DNA of 64,000 nt from Roseomonas sp. Its GTDB lineage: Bacteria; Pseudomonadota; Alphaproteobacteria; Acetobacterales; Acetobacteraceae. The translations under genes and the position numbers were made by a program. Positions 21,606 through 29,099 of the stretch are shown piece by piece. The stretch's first letter is position 1, and the number at the start of each line of letters is the position of its first letter. A model generated the notes under the pieces. The model did not search any database, had not been told where the DNA came from, and saw nothing but the letters and a program-made list of their open reading frames with translations. The stretch is from positions 124,001-188,000 of the forward strand of contig JADCER010000012.1 in assembly GCA_020249925.1 (NCBI GenBank). The letters are read 5' to 3'.

Positions 21606-23066
21606 TCAGAAGGCGATGCGCACGCCCGCGACAAGCACCGTAATGTTGCGGGTATTATCAGGCGAGGCCGCCGAACCAAAATTCGCAAGGGTCGTGCCGC
21701 CACCGCCAGCCGGAACAGAGGAAGGTGCCCCAGTCGGCAGGTTCTCGTCCTCGATCTGGTTGTAGTTGGCAAACAGGGTCATGCCCGGCGCCAAGACATA
21801 GGCAACACCGAGGCCCAGATAGGTCTGGGTACGATCCGACAGATTATCGCCGGCCGGATTGGTGCCGTTATCCTGTGTGCCCTTGCCGTACATAGCGCCA
21901 ACAGAGAAAGCACCGACGGTGTAGACAACACTGCCGATCCAATGGTTGCTGCCGTCAAGGCCCCGAGCAAGCGCCGCACCGGCGGGCGCAGTGCCATTGT
22001 AATTGCCAAAGGTGTATTCACCGCCAACCTGGAAGCCATAAGCGCGCAACACAAGGCCTGCCGAATAGGCATTGACATTCTGGCCCTTGACCAAGATCGG
22101 CGAACCATTCGCGTTCAGGCTGGGCGCGTCAGCCCAAACACCACCGAAAGACGCGGCAACGCCAACATCGCCGAAGGTGCCGCGATAACGCAGAATCGCG
22201 GAGATTTCATTTTCGATGCGGGTGCGGTCACGCTGAAACTCGACCTCGCTAGCAGCACGCTGCGTACGCTCACCTTCACCGTCATTCGGGGCAAAGGACA
22301 GGCCGAAATCAAAGCCATAAAGCTGCGGCGACAGGTAGATGATCTTCGTCTTGTCGCTGCCGTCCGTCAGACCGGACATGATATACGGCGACGCTCCGAA
22401 GACTGCACCGGCTTGCTGCACGACGAACTCATCCCAGGCATCATCAGTGCCCATCCAGAGCACGGAGGGACGACGCACCTGCATCAGGTTCGCAGCAGCG
22501 TCTTCTTGACCGAAGCGAAGCTCACCCCAGCTACCCCGCACGAAGCCATACAGCTCATCATAGTCAAGGCCCGTACCCGAACCGGCAGCCAGGTTGTCCA
22601 TCTGCAGTTCGAACACCGCGCCATAGCGCATGCCGTTGGCGGCAACGCCATCGGCATAAAGGTTGATTTCCGCTTCCGTGCGGAAGTCATTCTTCGCGCG
22701 GCCCTGGGCGGTCGTGATGCCGCCAGCGTTGTTGCGGAACTGGCCCTTATCAGCCTCGTCCTGCACATTGCCCATGCTGAAGTCAAAGAAACCACCCAGG
22801 CGGACGATGATGCCGCTTGTGGTGGGCGTGGTCGGGCGGTTCGGGATACCGTCGGCGCCATGCGGACCCGCGCCGGTGATGCCGACCGGGGTCTGGAACA
22901 GGGCAGCGGCGGTGCCTGTGGGCGCCACGGAAGTGGCGGGCAGTGCCGGCGGGGCAGCCGGCGCAGCAGCCGGGCGGGCGGCCGGGCGGGCCTGTTGGGC
23001 GTTGGCAACCGGCGCAACCAGCGCGAGGCCGACAACAGCCGTTGTCCCCAGAAGAATTTTACGCAT
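21606..23066 (-). CDS. general porin
   Basis: A 486-aa outer-membrane porin. It has a signal peptide (MRKILLGTTAVVGLALVAPV, cleavage after NAQ or ANA), then an unusual Ala/Pro-rich stretch of about 35 residues, then a beta-barrel with porin hallmarks (IVRLGGFFDFSMG, RTEAEINLYADG, WGELRFGQED) and the terminal Phe (VAGVRIAF) recognised by the BAM machinery. A GAGGAGG ribosome binding site precedes ATG 23066, implying strong expression. The substrate is unspecified. Confidence 0.87.
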   Translation of the reverse strand: MRKILLGTTAVVGLALVAPVANAQQARPAARPAAAPAAPPALPATSVAPTGTAAALFQTPVGITGAGPHGADGIPNRPTTPTTSGIIVRLGGFFDFSMGNVQDEADKGQFRNNAGGITTAQGRAKNDFRTEAEINLYADGVAANGMRYGAVFELQMDNLAAGSGTGLDYDELYGFVRGSWGELRFGQEDAAANLMQVRRPSVLWMGTDDAWDEFVVQQAGAVFGASPYIMSGLTDGSDKTKIIYLSPQLYGFDFGLSFAPNDGEGERTQRAASEVEFQRDRTRIENEISAILRYRGTFGDVGVAASFGGVWADAPSLNANGSPILVKGQNVNAYSAGLVLRAYGFQVGGEYTFGNYNGTAPAGAALARGLDGSNHWIGSVVYTVGAFSVGAMYGKGTQDNGTNPAGDNLSDRTQTYLGLGVAYVLAPGMTLFANYNQIEDENLPTGAPSSVPAGGGGTTLANFGSAASPDNTRNITVLVAGVRIAF

Positions 23067-23236
23067 TCAAGTCCTCCTCATTGCCGGAACATCCGGCGTT
23101 GATCCTCAGCCCCTGCCCCCGGCAGGACGGAAACCCGAAACACCCAATACGGGCGCCCAAAGCCTCCAGGCCTTGATGGACTATGATCATTTCAACGCGG
23201 CTGTCGCAACCTCTGATCAAGCCATGACGCGACTTG

Positions 23237-23265
23237 GCCACATCACTGTGGCGCGAATGCCACAG
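23237..23265 (-). terminator. overlapping hairpins just after the thiE-like gene
   Basis: Two alternative stems share an arm: GCCACA-TCAC-TGTGGC (23237-23252) and CTGTGGC-GCGAAT-GCCACAG (23246-23265). They begin four bases past the thiE-like stop. No T-run follows, so the role as terminator is uncertain. Confidence 0.35.
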
Positions 23266-23268
23266 ACC

Positions 23269-23898
23269 CTAAAGGGCCAAACCGCCAATCGCCGCCACGC
23301 CCGCTGCGCCGCGCGGCACGGCGCCAAGCCGCGCCGGGGTGATACCCCCGAGCGCCATGCAGGGCGCCGGCAGTCCACGCGCCAGCCTGGCCCAGCGCAA
23401 AGCGCCCAAGGCTGGCGCGCCGGGGTGGCTCTTGGTCGGGAAAAGGGGCGAAAGGAACAGGCAATCGGGCTTGAGCCGCCTGGCCCGCGCCGCGCCGCGC
23501 TGCCCGCCATGGGCGGCTATAGATAAGGCAAGGCGGCCCGGTGCTGCGCGGCGCGCCAGCAGAAAGGGCAGCAAGCCCGCGCTTTCCCGCCGATCCGGCG
23601 CATGCAGCCCCGCCCGTAAGGCCAAAGCCGCCCGGCCATCGCCGGCTACCAGTAAAGTCAGGCCGCGCTGCCTTGCGAGTCGCGCCACCGGCTCAAGCAG
23701 CTCTGGCGCCAGCCCCCGCGCCACCACCCCCGCCCCCCGTGGCAGGCGCTGCATGGCCGCGCGCGGGTCCGGCAGCCGGGCGGGGTCGCTGAACAGCCAA
23801 AGCCTGGGCAGGCCACCCGGCGCTGGGCGCGCGAATCGGCCCCATGCGGCGCGCGGCCCTGGAACCGGGACCGATTCCCTGTCATGTGAGCCAGCCAT
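23269..23898 (-). CDS. ThiE/TenI-like thiamine-phosphate synthase family protein
   Basis: A 209-aa TIM-barrel protein. The family is seen from PRLWLFSDPARLPDP at the N-terminus, LFLSPLFPTKSHPGAPALG in the phosphate-binding region and the ending PCMALGGITPARL...GVAAIGGLAL. The N-terminal half lacks the usual R-x-K pyrimidine-binding wording, so it may be TenI-like or a diverged ThiE. The only reasonable start, ATG 23898, overlaps the divergent yggS ATG in the sequence CATG. Confidence 0.65.
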   Translation of the reverse strand: MAGSHDRESVPVPGPRAAWGRFARPAPGGLPRLWLFSDPARLPDPRAAMQRLPRGAGVVARGLAPELLEPVARLARQRGLTLLVAGDGRAALALRAGLHAPDRRESAGLLPFLLARRAAPGRLALSIAAHGGQRGAARARRLKPDCLFLSPLFPTKSHPGAPALGALRWARLARGLPAPCMALGGITPARLGAVPRGAAGVAAIGGLAL

Positions 23899-24571
23899 GA
23901 CCGATGCCCTTGCCATTGCCCAAAACCTTTCCCGCATTCGGGTGCTGATCGGGGAAGCCTGCGCTCGCGCCGGCCGCCCGGCAAATGCCGTATCCCTGGT
24001 CGCCGTATCCAAGACTAACCCGGTGGAGGCAGTGGAAGCCGCCCTTGCCGCCGGCCAGATGGTATTCGGCGAAAACCGAGTCCAGGAAGCGGCGCAGAAA
24101 TTTCCAGGCCTCCGCCCGGCCCATCCGGGCTTGCAGCTTCATATCATCGGCGGCTTGCAGACCAATAAGGCTCGGGATGCCGTGCGGGGCGCCGATGTGA
24201 TCGAAACGCTGGATAGGCCCAAATTGGCCCAAGCCATTGCGGAAGCGATGGTGAAGGAAGCCCGCCGGCCTGATGTGCTGGTGCAGGTGAATACGGGGGA
24301 TGAGGCGCAGAAATCCGGCTGCCCTCGGGCGGAAGCCGATGCCTTCATCCGCGCCGCGCGGGATGATTTCGACCTGCCCGTGAAGGGCCTGATGTGCATC
24401 CCGCCGGTGGAAGGCGACCCCAGGCAACATTTTGCCTACCTCGCCAATCTCGCGGCCAAACACGGCCTGCCGATCCTTTCCATGGGCATGAGCGGGGATT
24501 TTGAGGCCGCGATTGCGGAAGGTGCGACCCATGTGCGCATCGGCAGCGCCATTTTCGGGGCGCGCGGCTGA
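23897..24571 (+). CDS. yggS: YggS-family PLP homeostasis protein
   Basis: A 224-aa PLP-binding barrel protein (PLPBP) with no known catalytic activity. The PLP lysine is in LVAVSKTNPVEAV (about residue 38); FGENRVQEA, HIIGGLQTNKA and LSMGMSGDFEAAI are signature segments. It buffers free pyridoxal phosphate in the cytosol. Its ATG overlaps the divergent thiE-like ATG by two bases, so the two genes' control signals lie inside each other's coding regions. Confidence 0.92.
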   Translation: MTDALAIAQNLSRIRVLIGEACARAGRPANAVSLVAVSKTNPVEAVEAALAAGQMVFGENRVQEAAQKFPGLRPAHPGLQLHIIGGLQTNKARDAVRGADVIETLDRPKLAQAIAEAMVKEARRPDVLVQVNTGDEAQKSGCPRAEADAFIRAARDDFDLPVKGLMCIPPVEGDPRQHFAYLANLAAKHGLPILSMGMSGDFEAAIAEGATHVRIGSAIFGARG

Positions 24572-24598
24572 TCTAGGCTTTGGGGGCGAAGCTTGACG

Positions 24599-24636
24599 CG
24601 CCGCGCATGGCGCGGGATCACGCGGCGGTGTTTTTT
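24599..24636 (+). promoter_or_regulatory. terminator or attenuator before trpS
   Basis: CGCCGCG (24599-24605) pairs with CGCGGCG (24621-24627), followed by GTG and T6: a good intrinsic terminator for yggS. A competing perfect hairpin CCGCGC-ATG-GCGCGG (24601-24615) uses the same 5' arm. The mutually exclusive pair directly before an aminoacyl-tRNA synthetase gene could be an attenuator; no leader peptide with Trp codons was found. Confidence 0.5.
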
Positions 24637-24653
24637 GAATGGTGATGAAGCCC

Positions 24654-25655
24654 ATGACGCGCGTCTTTTCCGGCATTCAGCCCTCCGGTGTGCCAACCCT
24701 TGGCAATTATCTCGGCGCCATTCGCAATTGGGTGCCGATGCAGGATGCGCATGAAAGCATTTTCTGCATTGTGGATTTGCACGCCATCACCGTCTGGCAG
24801 GACCCGAAGGAGTTGTCGCGCCAAACCCGTGAAATGGCCGCGGCACTGATTGCCTGCGGGCTTGATTCCAAGCGCTGCACGCTATTCGTGCAATCCCATG
24901 TGCCGGCGCATGCGGAGCTTGGGTGGATCTTCAATTGCGTGGCGCGCATCGGCTGGCTCAATCGCATGACGCAATTCAAGGACAAGGCGGGCAAGGATCG
25001 CGAAGCGGCCTCGGCCGGACTTTATGTTTATCCGAACCTGATGGCGGCGGATATTCTGGCCTATCACGCGACCAAGGTGCCGGTGGGTGACGACCAGAAG
25101 CAGCATCTGGAATTGGCCAATGATATCGCGCAAAAATTCAACCATGATTATGGCGTGGAATTCTTCCCCAATATCGAACCGCTGATCCAGGGCGTTGCCG
25201 CGCGCGTCATGTCACTGCGTGATGGCACCAAGAAAATGTCGAAATCCGATCCATCGGATCAGTCGCGCATCAACCTGACGGATGATGCGGATGCCATTGC
25301 GCTGAAAATCCGCCGCGCCAAGACGGATGCCGAACCGATCCCCGAACATATGGCCGGGCTGGAAGGCAGGCCGGAAGCGCGCAATCTGGTTGGCATCATG
25401 GCGGCCATCACGGACACGCTGCCGGAAAACGTGCTGCGGGAACATTCGGGCCAGGGCTTTGGCGCCTTCAAGGGTACGCTGACGGAAGCGCTGGTTGCGC
25501 ATCTTTCGCCCATCGCCGCTGAAATGCGCCGCCTGCTGACCGACCCCGGCGCGCTTGATGCCGCGCTGCATCTGGGGGCAGAGCGCGCCAATGCGGTGGC
25601 AGAACCGATCATGAAGCAGGCGCGGGAGATCATCGGGCTGCTGCCGGCACGTTGA
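24654..25655 (+). CDS. trpS: tryptophanyl-tRNA synthetase
   Basis: A 333-aa class I synthetase charging tRNA-Trp. The HIGH-like segment is [18 protein letters not shown] at the N-terminus and KMSKS occurs in [12 protein letters not shown] (about residue 193). ATG 24654 is preceded by GGTGATG and gives the normal N-terminus ([12 protein letters not shown]); ATG 24639 is an alternative adding five residues. Confidence 0.95.
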   Translation: MTRVFSGIQPSGVPTLGNYLGAIRNWVPMQDAHESIFCIVDLHAITVWQDPKELSRQTREMAAALIACGLDSKRCTLFVQSHVPAHAELGWIFNCVARIGWLNRMTQFKDKAGKDREAASAGLYVYPNLMAADILAYHATKVPVGDDQKQHLELANDIAQKFNHDYGVEFFPNIEPLIQGVAARVMSLRDGTKKMSKSDPSDQSRINLTDDADAIALKIRRAKTDAEPIPEHMAGLEGRPEARNLVGIMAAITDTLPENVLREHSGQGFGAFKGTLTEALVAHLSPIAAEMRRLLTDPGALDAALHLGAERANAVAEPIMKQAREIIGLLPAR

Positions 25656-25707
25656 GGCCGGCGCTGGCTTGCGGGGCCTCCTGACGCGCCGTTAAGTTTT
25701 TCTTGGC

Positions 25708-26628
25708 ATGACTGCGCCATGGAAGGGGGCAGCCGGCATGATCGGGCTGGATTGGGGCACCACATCTTTGCGCGCCTATCGGCTGGATCAGGCCGGGGCC
25801 GTGCTGGACAAGCGCGAAAGCAAAGCGGGCATCCTGTCCGTGAAGCCTGGCGGCTTTGCCGATGAACTCCGCAACATCGCCAGCGATTGGCTGGACGCCG
25901 GCGAAAAGCTGGTGGTGATTTCCGGCATGGCGGGCAGCAAGCAGGGCTGGGCGGAAGCGCCCTATTTGGCCTGCCCGGCCAGTGTTCCCGACATTGCCCG
26001 CGCGACACTGCCCGTGCCTTTCCCGGCCACGCGGGTGCGCCTGGTGCCGGGGCTGAAGGCGCGCGATGCGGATGGCGTGCCGGAAGTGATGCGCGGTGAG
26101 GAAACACAAATCCTCGGCATCCTGGACCGCCTACCGGAGCAGGAAACAACGCTTTGCCTGCCCGGCAGCCATTCCAAATGGGTGCGGGTGCGGGCCGGGC
26201 AAATCCTCGATTTCTCCACGCATATGACTGGTGAGGTCTTCGCCGCACTTTCGGCCCATACGATCTTGGCGCGGAGCCTCCATCGTGGCGCGGCGCATCA
26301 TCCGGGCGCCTTTGCGCGCGGGCTGGATCGCGCGCGGCAGGGCGGTGGCTTGCTGCATCAGCTTTTCGGCCTGCGCAGCCTTTCGCTATTTGATGCCATG
26401 CCGCAGATGGAAGCGGCTTCCTATCTTTCCGGCCTGCTGATCGGGCATGAGGTGGCGGCGGCGCTAGAGGCCGGTGTCGCGCCGCCGGTACACATTATTG
26501 GCGCGGCCGCGCTGACGCTCCGCTACAGCGCGGCACTCGCGGCCTTTGGCGTGCCATGCGTGCCGGAGGAAGAGGATGCGGCTGCATCTGGGCTGTTTCG
26601 CATTGGCACGGCGATAGAAGGCGCGTAA
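25708..26628 (+). CDS. dgoK: 2-dehydro-3-deoxygalactonokinase
   Basis: A 306-aa sugar-acid kinase. The phosphate-binding motif IGLDWGTTSLRAY near the N-terminus, SGMAGSKQGW, LPGSHSKWV and FSTHMTGEVFA are DgoK features. It phosphorylates 2-keto-3-deoxygalactonate in galactonate catabolism. No DgoA aldolase or dehydratase is adjacent, which is somewhat unusual. ATG 25738 (MIGLDWGTT) is an alternative start. Confidence 0.87.
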   Translation: MTAPWKGAAGMIGLDWGTTSLRAYRLDQAGAVLDKRESKAGILSVKPGGFADELRNIASDWLDAGEKLVVISGMAGSKQGWAEAPYLACPASVPDIARATLPVPFPATRVRLVPGLKARDADGVPEVMRGEETQILGILDRLPEQETTLCLPGSHSKWVRVRAGQILDFSTHMTGEVFAALSAHTILARSLHRGAAHHPGAFARGLDRARQGGGLLHQLFGLRSLSLFDAMPQMEAASYLSGLLIGHEVAAALEAGVAPPVHIIGAAALTLRYSAALAAFGVPCVPEEEDAAASGLFRIGTAIEGA

Positions 26629-26642
26629 CGCATCATGCGGCG

Positions 26643-26656
26643 ATCAAGCGCTTGAT
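26643..26656. promoter_or_regulatory. 14-bp palindrome between dgoK and the Bug gene
   Basis: ATCAAGCGCTTGAT is a perfect palindrome 14 bases after the dgoK stop and about 97 bases before the Bug-protein ATG. It could be an operator for the downstream gene; no regulator is next to it. Confidence 0.3.
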
Positions 26657-26752
26657 GGCGGCCGCTATGCGCGCCTTGGGTCCGACCATGCAAAACCCAT
26701 GGACAGCGCCCCGCCCTGCCGCTTATGAGGCGCGAAATAAAGGAAACCAGCC

Positions 26753-27736
26753 ATGCCGATGATCAGCACCCTGCCAATCTCCCGCCGCGCCCTGATCGGT
26801 GCCGGCGCTGCTCTGCCCGTCGCGGCCCGTGCCCAGGCTGCCTGGAAACCCTCCCGCCCTGTCACGCTGATCATCCCTTTCGCCGCGGGATCGGGGACTG
26901 ATTCGGTTTCGCGCCTGCTCGCAAGCCTTCTGGAACAGGAATGGGGCTCTCAGGTGCTGGTGGATAATCGCCCCGGCGCCAATGGCGCCATTGCTGCGGT
27001 CGCGACCGCGCGCGCCACGCCAGATGGGCACACGGTGATGATCACCACCAATAGCCCGCATGGCGCGACACCGGCCCTGATGAAGCGCCCAACCTATGAC
27101 GCCATCAATGATTTCACGCCGATCGGGCGCATGGGGACCTATATTTTTGTGCTCGCGGTAAATGACCAGGTGCCGGCGCGCAATCTGCAGGAATTCCTTG
27201 CCCTGGCGCGCGCCCAGCCGGGCAAGCTGACCTATGCTTCGGGCAATACGACAGGCGTTGTGGGCGGGGCCATGCTGACCGCACTCGGCAATATTCAGAT
27301 GGAACATGTGCCCTATCGCTCCACACCGCCCGCCATGACGGATGTGATTTCCGGGCGCGTCACCGCGATTATCGTGGATGTCGCGGCGTCACGCGGGTTT
27401 TTGCAGGAAGGCAGGCTGCGCTCGCTTGGCATCACCTCGGCCACGCGCACCCCGCTTTTGCCAAATGAACCGACCCTGGCCGAGGCCGGGCTGCCCGGGT
27501 TTGAGCTGCTTTCCTGGATGGGGGCAGTCGGCCCCGCGCGCCTGCCGGCAGAGGTCGTGACGGGCTGGAATGCAGCGCTGCGCAAGGTTTGGGAAAGGCC
27601 GGAAACGGCCGAAAGGCTGGCGACGCTCGGCATTGAGCGTGTCACCTCCACGCCTGAGGAATTCGGCGCCTTTATCCGGAGCCAGATCGAAACCTGGGCA
27701 CGGCAGATCAAGGCGGCGGGGATCGAACCGGAGTAA
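26753..27736 (+). CDS. Bug-family tripartite tricarboxylate transporter receptor
   Basis: A 327-aa periplasmic solute receptor. The signal region SRRALIGAGAALPVAARAQA is Tat-like. The mature protein has the Bug features PVTLIIPFAAGSGTDSVSR, VDNRPGANGAI and VPYRSTPPAMTDVISGRV. Ligands are usually small organic acids. No TctA/TctB membrane genes are adjacent, so it is an orphan receptor, as is common for this family. Confidence 0.9.
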   Translation: MPMISTLPISRRALIGAGAALPVAARAQAAWKPSRPVTLIIPFAAGSGTDSVSRLLASLLEQEWGSQVLVDNRPGANGAIAAVATARATPDGHTVMITTNSPHGATPALMKRPTYDAINDFTPIGRMGTYIFVLAVNDQVPARNLQEFLALARAQPGKLTYASGNTTGVVGGAMLTALGNIQMEHVPYRSTPPAMTDVISGRVTAIIVDVAASRGFLQEGRLRSLGITSATRTPLLPNEPTLAEAGLPGFELLSWMGAVGPARLPAEVVTGWNAALRKVWERPETAERLATLGIERVTSTPEEFGAFIRSQIETWARQIKAAGIEPE

Positions 27737-27855
27737 CAGGTTTAATTTTGGCCATTTGCGGCAGCGCAAGCCTTGATATCGCCACCTTTGCTTACCATTT
27801 AAGCATCAAGCGCTCCGGGGAGGGCGGCGCAAAGCGATTCAAGAAGGGGATCATC

Positions 27856-28185
27856 ATGACCATTTCCAGTAATGCTACTGCCCAAGGGCTTGAGCGTATT
27901 CTCGCGGAACTGGCCGATTCCTGCCCGGTCGAACGTGCGCGGCTTGAAGCGGCTGCGCGCATCCTGAATGCGGCGCGCCGCGCCACCGGGCTCCATGTGC
28001 CTTCGTCCGAGGCGACTCGCGCGGTGGCTGAAATCCTGCGCCATTGGGATACTGAGGCTGTAACGGCCCTGGAATATGCCGAAGCCTTGCCGGAAGCCGC
28101 TTTGGACCGCCTGCTGCGCGCGGCGCCCGCCTGGGCTGCCGCGGCCAGCCGCGCCCTCACCAAGCCAGATCGGCACGCGGCCTGA
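27856..28185 (+). CDS. hypothetical 109-aa protein
   Basis: A 109-aa Ala-rich, largely helical protein without signal peptide or membrane segment. I do not recognise it. ATG 27856 is preceded by AAGAAGGGG, a good ribosome binding site, and a strong terminator follows the stop, so it looks like a stand-alone transcription unit. Its leader has nested inverted repeats: TGCTTA/TAAGCA (27789-27805) inside CTTGAT/ATCAAG (27771-27810). Confidence 0.6.
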   Translation: MTISSNATAQGLERILAELADSCPVERARLEAAARILNAARRATGLHVPSSEATRAVAEILRHWDTEAVTALEYAEALPEAALDRLLRAAPAWAAAASRALTKPDRHAA

Positions 28186-28207
28186 TCCAATACCACGCCC
28201 ATTTTGC

Positions 28208-28240
28208 GGCCCGGCTGCCCTTCGGTAGCCGGGCCTTTTA
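28208..28240 (+). terminator. intrinsic terminator after the 109-aa gene
   Basis: GGCCCGGCT (28208-28216) pairs perfectly with AGCCGGGCC (28227-28235), followed by TTTTA. The loop contains TTCG. Confidence 0.8.
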
Positions 28241-28318
28241 CGTTTCGGCCCGGTTTCCCAAAAGCCCGCGCTCGCCTATAACCCTTCGTCCTTGGCCAAT
28301 GGCCGGAGTTGCAGTGCC

Positions 28319-29086
28319 ATGATGGAAAAACGAAACAAGCCCAATGGACCCCGCCGGGTGCTGCTGCTGACCGGCGCCTCCCGCGGGATTGGCCACGCCA
28401 CGGTGAAGCGCTTTTCGGCGGCAGGCTGGCGCGTGATTACCGTGTCCCGCCAACCATTCCCGGAACAATGCCCTTGGGAAATGGGGCCTGAGGATCACAT
28501 TCAACTCGATCTGGGTGACCCGGCGGCGACCGAGGCGATGATCCCCGAGATTCGCGCGCGCCTCGCCCCCGATGGCGGCATGCTGCATGCACTGGTGAAC
28601 AACGCCGCGATTTCGCCAAAGGGTGAGGGGGGTGCGCGGCTTGGCACGCTTACCATGCCGGCGGATGGGTGGCTGCGCGTTTTTCAGGTGAATTTCTTCG
28701 CGCCCATTCTGCTCGCGCGCGGCCTGGTGGATGAATTGGCGCGCGCCAGCGGGTCCGTGGTGAATGTCACCTCCATCGCCGGCGGGCGGGTGCATCCATT
28801 CGCCGGCGCGGCCTATTCCACTTCCAAGGCCGCGCTCGCCGCCCTCACGCGCGAAATGGCGGCGGATTTCGCCCCGCGCGGTGTGCGGGTGAATGCGATC
28901 TCACCGGGCGAAATTGATACCTCCATCCTGTCCCCGGGTACGGAGAAGATCGTGCAGGAACAGATCCCGATGCGGCGGCTGGGTCGGCCCGAGGAAGTGG
29001 CGCAGGCCATTTATTTCCTTTGTACTGAGGCGTCTTCCTATGTGAATGGCGCGGAAATCCATATCAATGGCGGGCAGCACGTCTAG
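28319..29086 (+). CDS. SDR-family NAD(P)-dependent oxidoreductase
   Basis: A 255-aa classical short-chain dehydrogenase. The cofactor motif TGASRGIG, NNAAIS, the catalytic YSTSK (YxxxK) and the C-terminal SSYVNGAEIHINGGQHV are present. Two adjacent ATGs (28319, 28322) are possible starts; a TTG at 28292 in frame is less likely. It precedes the MsbA-like exporter by 13 bases and may be co-transcribed. Substrate unknown. Confidence 0.85.
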   Translation: MMEKRNKPNGPRRVLLLTGASRGIGHATVKRFSAAGWRVITVSRQPFPEQCPWEMGPEDHIQLDLGDPAATEAMIPEIRARLAPDGGMLHALVNNAAISPKGEGGARLGTLTMPADGWLRVFQVNFFAPILLARGLVDELARASGSVVNVTSIAGGRVHPFAGAAYSTSKAALAALTREMAADFAPRGVRVNAISPGEIDTSILSPGTEKIVQEQIPMRRLGRPEEVAQAIYFLCTEASSYVNGAEIHINGGQHV

Positions 29087-29099
29087 GGTGCATTGACGC

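Noticed and set aside
21594-23102. 502-codon open frame on the plus strand opposite the porin
   Set aside because: The minus strand holds a porin with signal peptide, strong ribosome binding site, terminal Phe and terminator; the antisense frame has no recognisable motif.
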